From NCBI RefSeq assembly GCF_005116665.1, contig NZ_SWCJ01000022.1, positions 1 to 64,000 on the forward strand: a stretch of DNA of 64,000 nucleotides, in the 5' to 3' direction. Positions within the stretch are counted from its first letter, which is position 1; every line of letters starts with the position of its first letter. The stretch is from Ferrimonas aestuarii (GTDB lineage: Bacteria > Pseudomonadota > Gammaproteobacteria > Enterobacterales > Shewanellaceae). The notes under the pieces are model-generated. The model was not told the DNA's origin. It ran no database searches and saw only the letters and a program-made list of their open reading frames with translations. The position numbers and the translations under genes are program-made. This document shows, piece by piece, positions 44,286-52,602 of this stretch.

Positions 44286-44316
44286 ATGCAACACTAATGT
44301 TGCAAAAGTGTTGCAT
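44286..44316. promoter_or_regulatory. inverted repeat with three TGCAACA-type boxes
   Basis: ATGCAACAC (44286-44294) and GTGTTGCAT (44308-44316) are exact inverted copies, and a third TGTTGCA lies between them. It sits between pgi and the DUF3545 gene, 58 bases before the start of the latter. No T tract follows, so an operator is more likely than a terminator. Confidence 0.45.
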
Positions 44317-44337
44317 TCGGGAGGGTTTATTTTCCTA

Positions 44338-45981
44338 TTAAATTTCTCCGTTACGGAATTTTTTAATAAGACTGACTGTGGATCCATCCTGATTGAGCTT
44401 CGGAGTGGCACTTTCTAGGTCATCAAGCACTGAATTGCCAAGAACTTTACCAAGCTCAACGCCCCATTGGTCGAAGGAGTTCAACTGCCAAATTTGGCCT
44501 TGAACAAAGGTTCGGTGCTCATACAGTGCCACTAGCGCGCCCAGAGTTGTTGGTGTGAGCTTATCCATCAGTAGCGTGTTGCTTGGCTTATTGCCTGGCA
44601 TTACTTTGTGCGGCGCCAGTGCGTTGATGGCATCCTCAGCCAGACCGGCTTGCTGCAGCTCCACAGTGGCTTCTTCGAGGGTTTTGCCTGCCATCAGTGC
44701 TTGGGTCTGTCCGAAGCAGTTGGCGGCCAACATGGCGTGATGACGTCCGGTAGGGTTGTGGCTAGTCAAAGGCAGAATGAAATCTGCGGGAATGACGCCA
44801 GTGCCTTGATGAATAAGCTGGTGGTATGCGTGTTGACCATTGGTGCCTTCGCCGCCCCAGATCACCGGACCTGTGCTGTAGTCCACCTGATTACTCTGGT
44901 TATCGACACTCTTGCCATTACTCTCCATATCCAGTTGTTGGATATAGGCGGGCAAACCACGTAGGTAATGGTCGTAGCTCAGTACGACATGGCTTTGAGA
45001 GCCGAAGAAATTGGTGTACCACACGCCCAACAGGCCCATCAGCATTGGTAGGTTGGACTCTACTGGCGCGGTTAGGAAGTGCTGATCCATCGTCTCAGCG
45101 CCTTCAAGCAGTTGCTCAAAGTGATCAAAACCAATCTGCAAAGCGATCGGCAGACCGATGGCTGACCACATAGAGTAACGTCCGCCAACCCAGTCCCACA
45201 TTGGGAATACGTTGTCTTTATCGATACCAAAAGCTTCAGCGGCAGCCACATTGGAGGTCACGGCAACAAAGTGTTGGCCAATGGCTTCCTCTGGTAGTTT
45301 GTGGGCCAGGAACCAGTCTCGAGCAGTTAGGGTATTCGTTAGCGTCTCTTGGGTGCTAAATGACTTTGAAGACATAACAAACAGTGTGGTTTCTGGATCC
45401 AACTGCTTTAGCTTTTCACTGATGGCGGTACCGTCAATGTTGGCGACGAAATGGCACTTGAGATCTTTATTCCAGTAAGGCTTTAGCGATTCCGCCATGA
45501 TTTTCGGCCCAAGGAATGAGCCACCGATACCGATGCTGACCACATCAGTAAACTGCTTTCCTGTATGCCCTTTCCAATCGCCCTGTTGCACCTGCTCAAC
45601 GAAGGTCTTCATTTTGGCTAAGGTGGCTTTGATCTCCTGACGGATATCAACGCCATCCACCAACAGAGGCTCGTCACTGCGACTACGCAGCGCGGTATGA
45701 AGCACAGCTCGACCCTCGGTGTGGTTAATTTTATCGCCACGGAACATCTTTTGTGCCATCTCTGGCAGGGAAACCTCATCGGCCAGCTGTTTCAGCAGAG
45801 CCAACGTGGTGTCGTTGATGCGGTTCTTGGAGTAATCCAAATACAGACCCGCGGCAGAGGCGCTGTAGCGTTCGACACGTTGGTCATCCGCGGCAAACAG
45901 ATCGCGCAGGTGGGTGTGGGTGATCTCTTGAGCGTGGTTTTGCAGGGCGTGCCACGCAGGCATGGAAGTTAGGGTACTCAT
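44338..45981 (-). CDS. pgi: glucose-6-phosphate isomerase
   Basis: The 547-residue enzyme has family signatures VVSIGIGGSFLGPKIM, a loop FVMSSKSFSTQETL and GPVIWGGEGTNGQHAYHQLIHQG with the catalytic glutamate. It interconverts glucose-6-phosphate and fructose-6-phosphate. AAAGGA precedes the ATG at 45981. It is downstream of tal on the same strand with a hairpin terminator between them. Confidence 0.98.
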   Translation of the reverse strand: MSTLTSMPAWHALQNHAQEITHTHLRDLFAADDQRVERYSASAAGLYLDYSKNRINDTTLALLKQLADEVSLPEMAQKMFRGDKINHTEGRAVLHTALRSRSDEPLLVDGVDIRQEIKATLAKMKTFVEQVQQGDWKGHTGKQFTDVVSIGIGGSFLGPKIMAESLKPYWNKDLKCHFVANIDGTAISEKLKQLDPETTLFVMSSKSFSTQETLTNTLTARDWFLAHKLPEEAIGQHFVAVTSNVAAAEAFGIDKDNVFPMWDWVGGRYSMWSAIGLPIALQIGFDHFEQLLEGAETMDQHFLTAPVESNLPMLMGLLGVWYTNFFGSQSHVVLSYDHYLRGLPAYIQQLDMESNGKSVDNQSNQVDYSTGPVIWGGEGTNGQHAYHQLIHQGTGVIPADFILPLTSHNPTGRHHAMLAANCFGQTQALMAGKTLEEATVELQQAGLAEDAINALAPHKVMPGNKPSNTLLMDKLTPTTLGALVALYEHRTFVQGQIWQLNSFDQWGVELGKVLGNSVLDDLESATPKLNQDGSTVSLIKKFRNGEI

Positions 45982-45996
45982 CGCTAAGTCCTTTCC

Positions 45997-46027
45997 AAAA
46001 AGAAGACCCCACACAAATGAGGGGTCT
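45997..46027 (-). terminator. terminator or attenuator between tal and pgi
   Basis: On the minus strand AGACCCC and GGGGTCT pair around a 10-base loop and run into TCTTTTT. It ends the tal message only 15 bases after its stop and lies immediately upstream of the pgi ribosome-binding site, so pgi transcription depends on read-through or a further promoter. Confidence 0.75.
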
Positions 46028-46041
46028 AGAGGTGAATCAGA

Positions 46042-46998
46042 TTAACCGGCCAGGCGTTGGGTTAGCATGGTTTCCAGCTTGCCTTGGTCTACGGCAAAGT
46101 TACGGATCCCTTCTGCCAGCTTCTCAGTCGCCATGGCATCTTCATTCATTAGCCAGCGGAACTCGGTTTCAGACAGTGGAGTAGGGCGAGGCTCTAGCTC
46201 ACTGGTGTAATTCAGCTTTTGAACTACGGCTTCTGAAGATTGCTCTAGCTGTTCCAGTAGCCCTGGGCCAATGGTCAGGCGATCACAGCCAGCCAACTCG
46301 AGAATTTCGCCAGTGTTACGGAAGCTTGCGCCCATCACCACGGTGTCGTAACCGTGACGCTTGTAGTATTCATAGATGCTGGACACAGAAACCACACCAG
46401 GGTCTTCGGCGGCGCTGTACTCTTGGCCAGTGCTGGCTTTGTACCAATCTAGGATACGGCCAACAAAAGGTGAGATAAGGAAGACGTTAGCTTCTGCACA
46501 CGCGCGTGCTTGAGCGAAACTGAACAGCAGGGTTAAGTTACAGCTGATACCTTCTTGTTCCAGTTGCTTGGCGGCTTGAATGCCTTCCCAAGTGGAGGCC
46601 AGCTTGATCAGGATTCGATCGTTGCCAATGCCGGCATCGTTATAAAGAGCCATGAGCTTTTTGGCTTTGGCGATAGAACCCTGAGTATCGAATGATAGGC
46701 GAGCGTCCACTTCGGTGGAGATGCGTCCAGGGACAATTTTTAAAATCTCCAGACCAATGTTCACGGCCAGTTTGTCTGCGGCATCTTCCAACTGCTGAGT
46801 GGCGTCGTTGCTCTGCGCTTTTGCCCAAGCGACGGCATCCTCAATCAGTGGCGCATAATCGGGGATCTGAGCCGCCTTTAGGATCAATGAAGGGTTGGTA
46901 GTCGCATCTTGAGGTTGATAGCGTTTGATTGCCTCAATGTCACCGGTATCGGCAACAATGGTGGTCATGGCTTTAAGTTGTGACAGAGCATCAGTCAT
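46042..46998 (-). CDS. tal: transaldolase
   Basis: The 318-residue class I aldolase of the TalB type has DATTNPSLIL near the start and the Schiff-base lysine in ILIKLASTWEG (about 132). The RNFAVDQGKLE tail is typical. It works in the non-oxidative pentose-phosphate pathway. Pairing with pgi is common in this group. Confidence 0.97.
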   Translation of the reverse strand: MTDALSQLKAMTTIVADTGDIEAIKRYQPQDATTNPSLILKAAQIPDYAPLIEDAVAWAKAQSNDATQQLEDAADKLAVNIGLEILKIVPGRISTEVDARLSFDTQGSIAKAKKLMALYNDAGIGNDRILIKLASTWEGIQAAKQLEQEGISCNLTLLFSFAQARACAEANVFLISPFVGRILDWYKASTGQEYSAAEDPGVVSVSSIYEYYKRHGYDTVVMGASFRNTGEILELAGCDRLTIGPGLLEQLEQSSEAVVQKLNYTSELEPRPTPLSETEFRWLMNEDAMATEKLAEGIRNFAVDQGKLETMLTQRLAG

Positions 46999-47113
46999 AA
47001 AGTGTTTCCATTTGATCCTAATTCGACGGGCTAGAGCAACATTAAATGCGATTTCTGTTTGTTTGCCAACCGAAAAGTAATTAAATTACAAAGACAGATA
47101 GATTACCTAGTGT

Positions 47114-47584
47114 TCACTTAGGTAACAATTTAACCTCTACTTTGCGGAATTCCCGTCCAGAACGGCCGTCGGCAGCGACTTCGCCATTACTACCAAGGGT
47201 AATTTTCAAACGGGAATTGGGAAATGAGTGCGATATAAAGCTTGCTACAGATTGAGCTCGCCGCATTCCCAATCCTTGATTGTAGCCTGAGTTGCCTAAC
47301 GCATCAGCGTAACCCATTAAAAAAACATCATAACTGCGGTTGCTGTCTAAAAACGCTACCACCTGCGCCAGTTTGGCAAGTTCGGAGGGAGCCAAGCTGG
47401 CAGAATCTAGGCCAAAGTAGAGGTAGGAGGGCAGAGTGGGCTCTGGCTCCTGTTGGTAGACTGGCGTGATCGGTCGAGGCTGATCTTTGAGTGCCAATTG
47501 TTCTATGGGAGTGGGTGATGGTTTCACCTCGGTCGCGGCGAAGCTCAGCAGAGCGATTCCGATATTAATGAGAGTGAATTTCAT
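47114..47584 (-). CDS. OmpA-domain exported protein
   Basis: The 156-residue protein has a short signal peptide (about 1-18), a proline-rich linker and a C-terminal OmpA-like peptidoglycan-binding domain (about 50-155, with YLYFGLDSASLAPSELAKL and the NxGLGMRRAQSV helix). It probably binds peptidoglycan from the periplasm. There is no barrel domain and no clear lipobox. It is a single gene. Confidence 0.85.
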   Translation of the reverse strand: MKFTLINIGIALLSFAATEVKPSPTPIEQLALKDQPRPITPVYQQEPEPTLPSYLYFGLDSASLAPSELAKLAQVVAFLDSNRSYDVFLMGYADALGNSGYNQGLGMRRAQSVASFISHSFPNSRLKITLGSNGEVAADGRSGREFRKVEVKLLPK

Positions 47585-48077
47585 GGTGTGGGTTAGGCCT
47601 TTCTATATACCTGTTTAGTAAAGGTAGTGTTAGATGACCAAATTACCACCAGAACCTGAGTGAGCTTTGCCATGATTTGATGCCAAATGGGCCAGTAACC
47701 GAGAGGCAATTGGTCCTACCTTTAATCTGCGTCAGGCGCTGGTGTATTTCATTCAGAAGTCGCAGTGCAAACATTGAGCTAAAGGTCGTATTTTGCGCTG
47801 TGAATGGTCTTTTTTGTATTTTATTGGTGTGATTCTTGTTGCGCTGCCGTAACAGGGGTGTTGACTTGTGATCCTGGTCACGCGGATTTTCGAAAGAGCT
47901 ATGCTAACGTGCCAGCCCATCGCCCGGAGTTTGTTGAATAAAACAGCAGATTCTCACTAAAAAACTACCCTATAAATAGGGCGAAAGGCCATGAAAGGCC
48001 GCTAATTGGTTACGGACATATCCATTCATTTTAACTGAGTAGACTTACTCGGTTATTCAGCAAAGAAGAACTCCAAT
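47585..48077 (+). promoter_or_regulatory. 493-base upstream region with CRP-like site and structured leader
   Basis: TGTGATCCTGGTCACG at 47867-47882 matches the CRP core at 12 of 16 positions. A TATGCT at 47900-47905 would place it close to the class II position. Downstream the leader holds a CCCTA/TAGGG hairpin (about 47967-47980), a GGCC repeat and a 9-bp hairpin AACTGAGTA/TACTCGGTT (48033-48054) just before the symporter start. No known riboswitch pattern was recognised. No gene is seen in this stretch. Confidence 0.55.
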
Positions 48078-49532
48078 ATGATTATGACTACAGTTGCTGG
48101 GGCCTCGACCCTGGAAGCCGTGAACGATGTTCTGGCTTCGGTAACAGGCTCAATCAACGGTCTGCTTTGGAACCACGTGTTGATCTATCTCCTGGTTCTT
48201 GCGGGAGCATTTTTCACGATTCGTTTGGGTTTTATCCAATTTCGCCGCTTAGGCCATGGTTTCCACTCCGTTCTGAACGGACGAGAAAGTGACGATGGCA
48301 TCTCCTCGTTCCAAGTTTTCTGCACCTCAATGGCTGCCCGAGTTGGCACCGGTAACATGGCGGGTATTGCCGTGGCCATCATTGGCGGTGGCCCTGGTGC
48401 CATCTTCTGGATGTGGGTCATTGCTCTGCTGGGCATGTCCACCGCTTTTGTTGAGGCAACTTTGGCTCAGCTGTTCAAAGTGAAAGATGAAGACGGCTTT
48501 TTCCGTGGTGGCCCGGCTTACTACATGGAGCGCGGCTTAGGTCAACGCTGGATGGGTACCCTGTTCTCCATCTTCCTAATCATCGCTTTTGGCTTGGTGT
48601 TCAACGCCGTTCAAGCGAACACCATTGCAGCTGCAATCGGTGACAGCTTTGGTATCGATAAGATGCTGCTGGGCGGCATCATGGTGGTTGCCACTGCGCT
48701 GATCATCATGGGCGGTATTAAGAAGGTGGCTAAGGCTTCTGAAATCATCGTGCCGATCATGGCACTGGTTTACCTCGCTGTCGCTCTGGTTGTCGTGGTA
48801 TTGAATATCACTGAAGTTCCTGGTGTTATCGCTTTGATCATTAAGAGCGCCTTCGGTTGGGAACAAGCGGGTGCAGGTCTGCTGGGTGCACTGATCATCG
48901 GTGCTAAGCGCGGCCTGTTCTCTAACGAAGCGGGTATGGGCTCTGCCGCTAGCGTTGCAGCCAGTGCTAACCCAAATCCAAATCACCCTGCGTCTCAGGG
49001 CTTCATTCAGATGACCGGCGTATTTGTCGATACCATCGTTATCTGTACGGCATCTGCGGCCATCATTCTGCTTTCTGGTGTGATGGATAACCCTGGCAGT
49101 GCTGAAGGTATTGGCCTGCTGCAATTGGCTCTGACCAATGAGCTGGGCGGCTGGGCCACCTACTTCGTAGCCTTTGCCATTATCCTATTCAGCTTCAGCT
49201 CCATCATTGCGAACTACAGCTATGCCGAGAACAACGTGATGTTCCTAAATGGCAACACCAAGAAGGGGCTGATGGCGTTCCGTTTCCTCGTGCTGGGTAT
49301 GGTGATGTTTGGCGCAATGGCGAAGGTTGCCGTAGTGTGGGATCTGGCGGATGCCTCTATGGGTATGATGGCGGTAGTCAACATTATCGCAGTATTGGCT
49401 CTTTCTGGCATCGCCATTAAACTGGCCAAAGACTACTTGCGTCAGCTAGACCAAGGCCTGAAGCCTCGTTTTGAGATGAAGAACTTCCCTGAGCTTGAAG
49501 GTAAGCTTGAGAAGGGCGTTTGGGATAAATAA
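48078..49532 (+). CDS. sodium:alanine symporter family (AGCS) transporter
   Basis: The 484-residue membrane protein has about ten helices and the AGCS signatures ARVGTGNMAGIAVAI, GGPGAIFWMWVIALLGM and GAKRGLFSNEAGMGSA. It imports alanine, glycine or related amino acids with Na+. A strong terminator follows at 49557. A CRP-like site lies in its long upstream region. Confidence 0.95.
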   Translation: MIMTTVAGASTLEAVNDVLASVTGSINGLLWNHVLIYLLVLAGAFFTIRLGFIQFRRLGHGFHSVLNGRESDDGISSFQVFCTSMAARVGTGNMAGIAVAIIGGGPGAIFWMWVIALLGMSTAFVEATLAQLFKVKDEDGFFRGGPAYYMERGLGQRWMGTLFSIFLIIAFGLVFNAVQANTIAAAIGDSFGIDKMLLGGIMVVATALIIMGGIKKVAKASEIIVPIMALVYLAVALVVVVLNITEVPGVIALIIKSAFGWEQAGAGLLGALIIGAKRGLFSNEAGMGSAASVAASANPNPNHPASQGFIQMTGVFVDTIVICTASAAIILLSGVMDNPGSAEGIGLLQLALTNELGGWATYFVAFAIILFSFSSIIANYSYAENNVMFLNGNTKKGLMAFRFLVLGMVMFGAMAKVAVVWDLADASMGMMAVVNIIAVLALSGIAIKLAKDYLRQLDQGLKPRFEMKNFPELEGKLEKGVWDK

Positions 49533-49556
49533 TCTTAAGCTCTCATAATCCATTAG

Positions 49557-49583
49557 AACCACGCTTTCGAGCGTGGTTTTTTT
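49557..49583 (+). terminator. Rho-independent terminator of the symporter gene
   Basis: AACCACGCT and AGCGTGGTT form a 9-bp stem with a TTCG tetraloop, followed by T5. Confidence 0.92.
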
Positions 49584-49707
49584 ATGGGGTGAGCGACACC
49601 AAGGAATTTGCCTCAATAAAAGCGATTTCGGCTATCTAATACTGTCGGTTTTTTTGTTACCACGGCATTGATATAGTGACGTCATCACAGTGAATTAGGA
49701 GCACATT

Positions 49708-50484
49708 ATGTTGGCAGTTATCTCACCGGCAAAGAATCTGGATTTTGACACTCCGGTGACCACCTCTGAGTACACCCAGCCACCGCTATTGGATCAGGCT
49801 GAGGAGCTAATTCAGGTATGCCGACAGCTGACTCCCGCTGATCTGGCCAGTTTGATGAAGCTTAGCGATAAACTGGCTGGGCTTAATGTTGCCCGATTCC
49901 AAGAGTGGCAGCGTCCTTTTACTCCAGACAATGCCCGTCAGGCGCTGTATGCCTTCAATGGGGATGTTTACAGCGGCATCGATGCTCACTCGCTAAGTGA
50001 AACCGGTCTGAACTATTGTCAGGCTAACCTGCGTATCTTGTCAGGTCTGTATGGCTTGCTAAAGCCGCTGGATCTGATGCAGGCCTATCGCTTAGAGATG
50101 GGCACTAAGTTGGCGAATCCTAAGGGTAAAGACCTGTATCAGTTTTGGGGCATGACCCTAACTGACATGCTCAATGAGCAGCTGAAACAGGCTGACAGTC
50201 AGGTGTTGGTGAACCTGGCTTCCAATGAGTACTTTAAGGCGGTGAAACCGAAGAGTTTGGATGCCAAGGTGGTCACGCCGGTGTTTAAAGATCTGAAAAA
50301 CGGCCAGTACAAGATCATCAGCTTCTACGCTAAGAAGGCTCGGGGAATGATGGTGCGCTACATGGCTGAGAATCAGGTGACTGAGTTAAGCCAACTTGAA
50401 GGCTTTAACTACGCCGGTTATTACTTTAGTGAAGAGCAATCCAGCGATGATACTCTAGTGTTCCTGCGCGACGAGCCGGCATAA
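49708..50484 (+). CDS. yaaA: peroxide stress protein YaaA
   Basis: The 258-residue protein carries the DUF328/YaaA hallmarks ISPAKNLDF at the N-terminus, FNGDVYSGID, LRILSGLYGLLKPLD and FYAKKARGMMVRY. YaaA limits intracellular free iron under peroxide stress and binds DNA. It is a single gene with its own terminator. Confidence 0.97.
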   Translation: MLAVISPAKNLDFDTPVTTSEYTQPPLLDQAEELIQVCRQLTPADLASLMKLSDKLAGLNVARFQEWQRPFTPDNARQALYAFNGDVYSGIDAHSLSETGLNYCQANLRILSGLYGLLKPLDLMQAYRLEMGTKLANPKGKDLYQFWGMTLTDMLNEQLKQADSQVLVNLASNEYFKAVKPKSLDAKVVTPVFKDLKNGQYKIISFYAKKARGMMVRYMAENQVTELSQLEGFNYAGYYFSEEQSSDDTLVFLRDEPA

Positions 50485-50510
50485 CTGCGGCAGCAATCAC
50501 GATTAAAGCA

Positions 50511-50535
50511 ACGGGACCATCAGGTCCCGTTTTTG
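50511..50535. terminator. bidirectional terminator between yaaA and the M28 peptidase
   Basis: ACGGGACC and GGTCCCGT pair around ATCA and are followed by TTTTTG. It lies between two convergent genes. Confidence 0.85.
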
Positions 50536-50540
50536 TTTGA

Positions 50541-51932
50541 TTACTGCTTTGGCAGTGGAATTGGACGCAGTTCTTCGTCCAAGTTTGCCATCATCCAAGC
50601 GTACAGGGTGTAGACGGCGCTGCTTTGACGCAGTGCATCAGGGTCAACCTTATCTAGGGTGTCATCGGCAGTGTGGTGATAATCAAAATAATCGGTTCCA
50701 TCCATCGACAGCCCAGCGACGGGAACGCCAAGAGCTGGCAGTATTGACACATCCGGTCCCCCCCAACTGGCGTTATTGCCAAGTTTGACGCCAAGTGATT
50801 CCAACTGTTTCGCGATTATCTCCATGCTATCCAGAGCAGATTCGTTAACCCGAGTGTTGAACTGATAGATGGGGCCTGCGCCGAAATCGGCTTCGGCTGC
50901 GATGTAAATACTATCTAACGTGTCTTTATGGGCATCACGATAGGCTTTCGCCCCCACAAGGCCAATCTCTTCGGCTGCAAACAGCACCACTCGAATGGTG
51001 CGGCGAGGCGTGAGGCCTCGCTCGAGGATATGCTTGGCGGCGCCAGTCACAATGGCAACACCGGCACCGTCATCCAGAGCGCCGGTACCCTCATCCCAAG
51101 AATCGAGGTGAGCACCAATGATCACCACCTCATTAGCTAGATCACTACCGGGGATCTCAGCAATGACGTTATAGGAGGTGGCCTCACCTCGGTTTTCACT
51201 GGTGAGCTTAACGTTTACTTCGACCTTTTCGCCTCGGCTGAGCATGCGAGTGATCTGATCGGCATCTGGATTCGATAGCGCCGCCGCGGGAATGGCATCC
51301 ACATAATCTACGTAGCGCATGACACCGGTGTGGGCGAAGCGGTGGCTGTCAGTGCCAACTGAGCGCAGCAACATCGCCACAGCGCCTTTTTTGGCAGCTT
51401 CAACCGCGCCTTTGCCTCGGGCTTTTACTACCGGGCCGTAACCGCGACCATCGCGATATCGCTCCATCTTATGGTCGATAAAGACGATCTTGCCTTTGAC
51501 CTGCGCAGCATCGGCTTGGATAAGTGCGTCTAAGTTATCAAAGCGAATGATCTGTGCTGTGACATCGGCGGCAACCGAGTTGCCTAAAGCGGTAATGGTG
51601 AGTGGCTGTGGGAAAGGCGCGACAACACTGGCGTGGGCGCTGCCACGATACCAATAGGGCACCTTAACCGGCTCTTTGTAGACCTTGCTAAAACCAAGCT
51701 GTTTAAATTTATCCATGGCCCACTGAACCGCACGAACATCACCCTCGGTTCCTGGCAGTCTTGGGCCCACTTCGGTGGTCAAGGATTCCAGAATGTTCCA
51801 GGGGTGCTGGCTCACCATGGCGTGTTTTTTCAGTTCTTGGGTGGCGTTGAGGGTCTGTTCAGACAGAGCAGAATCGGCGTTGGCCCAGCTGCTTGAGAGC
51901 AATAGGGCGGCAAGTAGAGTCGAGCGGCGCAT
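50541..51932 (-). CDS. exported M28 family metallopeptidase
   Basis: The 463-residue protein has a signal peptide (about 1-20, ending SSWANA), a PA-domain insert (about 120-240) and an M28 zinc peptidase domain with GAHLDSWDEGTGALDDGAG, FAAEEIGLVGAKAY and YFDYHHTADDTLD for the zinc and catalytic residues. It is probably an aminopeptidase or carboxypeptidase acting on peptides in the periplasm. I chose the ATG at 51932, five bases after AAAGGA; the ATG at 51938 lies in that site. Confidence 0.92.
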   Translation of the reverse strand: MRRSTLLAALLLSSSWANADSALSEQTLNATQELKKHAMVSQHPWNILESLTTEVGPRLPGTEGDVRAVQWAMDKFKQLGFSKVYKEPVKVPYWYRGSAHASVVAPFPQPLTITALGNSVAADVTAQIIRFDNLDALIQADAAQVKGKIVFIDHKMERYRDGRGYGPVVKARGKGAVEAAKKGAVAMLLRSVGTDSHRFAHTGVMRYVDYVDAIPAAALSNPDADQITRMLSRGEKVEVNVKLTSENRGEATSYNVIAEIPGSDLANEVVIIGAHLDSWDEGTGALDDGAGVAIVTGAAKHILERGLTPRRTIRVVLFAAEEIGLVGAKAYRDAHKDTLDSIYIAAEADFGAGPIYQFNTRVNESALDSMEIIAKQLESLGVKLGNNASWGGPDVSILPALGVPVAGLSMDGTDYFDYHHTADDTLDKVDPDALRQSSAVYTLYAWMMANLDEELRPIPLPKQ

Positions 51933-52028
51933 TGGCATCCTTTATTGTTGTTATCTCCTTTGGAGCGCCAATGTTACAAAAATCAGCCTGTTATCGCAGT
52001 AATTAATCTGCAACGATAGATTTCAGGC

Positions 52029-52059
52029 AAAAAAAAAAACCGGCCTAAGCCGGTTTTTT
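52029..52059 (-). terminator. Rho-independent terminator of rpsT
   Basis: On the minus strand AACCGGC and GCCGGTT pair around a four-base loop and run into a long T tract. T6 on the other strand also makes it usable in the opposite direction. Confidence 0.9.
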
Positions 52060-52079
52060 CATCACAAGGATCGAAGCTC

Positions 52080-52340
52080 TTACAGGGCTTTGATCTGAGC
52101 AGCCATACGGCTCTTGTGACGGGCAGCCTTATTCTTGTGAATCAGGCCTTTAGTAGCCATGCGATCAAGGATCGGCATAACGTTGTTAAATGCTTCAGTA
52201 GCGGCAGCTTTATCACCAGCGGCGATAGCAGCTACAGTTTTCTTCAAGTAGGTGCGCAACATGGAGCGACGGCTAGCATTGTGCTGGCGACGCTTCTCAG
52301 ATTGAATTGCACGCTTCTTAGCAGACTTGATGTTAGCCAA
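52080..52340 (-). CDS. rpsT: 30S ribosomal protein S20
   Basis: The 86-residue basic protein reads (M)ANIKSAKKRAIQSEKRRQH and ends AAQIKAL, as in S20. The start is a TTG at 52340, seven bases after AGGAG; the ATG-started longer frame has no family support. Use of a UUG start for S20 is known in E. coli, where it is linked to autoregulation. It is divergent from murJ. Confidence 0.97.
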   Translation of the reverse strand: MANIKSAKKRAIQSEKRRQHNASRRSMLRTYLKKTVAAIAAGDKAAATEAFNNVMPILDRMATKGLIHKNKAARHKSRMAAQIKAL

Positions 52341-52602
52341 GGTCAAACTCCTAAAAGACGGTGCTGTCGTATTTTCAAAGGCCGTGGAAAATAGCGTTTT
52401 TGCCAAGCAATGTCAATCTTACCGTGCAAATTAACGTCACCAGATTGGGATTTCTCCGAACCTTGGTACTTTTCCAGCCAACTAGTTTAAGATGGGGCGC
52501 AATTCTAGCAGCATTTTTAGTACGGTGACAGGGGCAAGCGACGATATTTATCGCGTAGATGAAACAAACCCCTCTCCTCTCCACACAAAGAGCAGATTTC
52601 AA

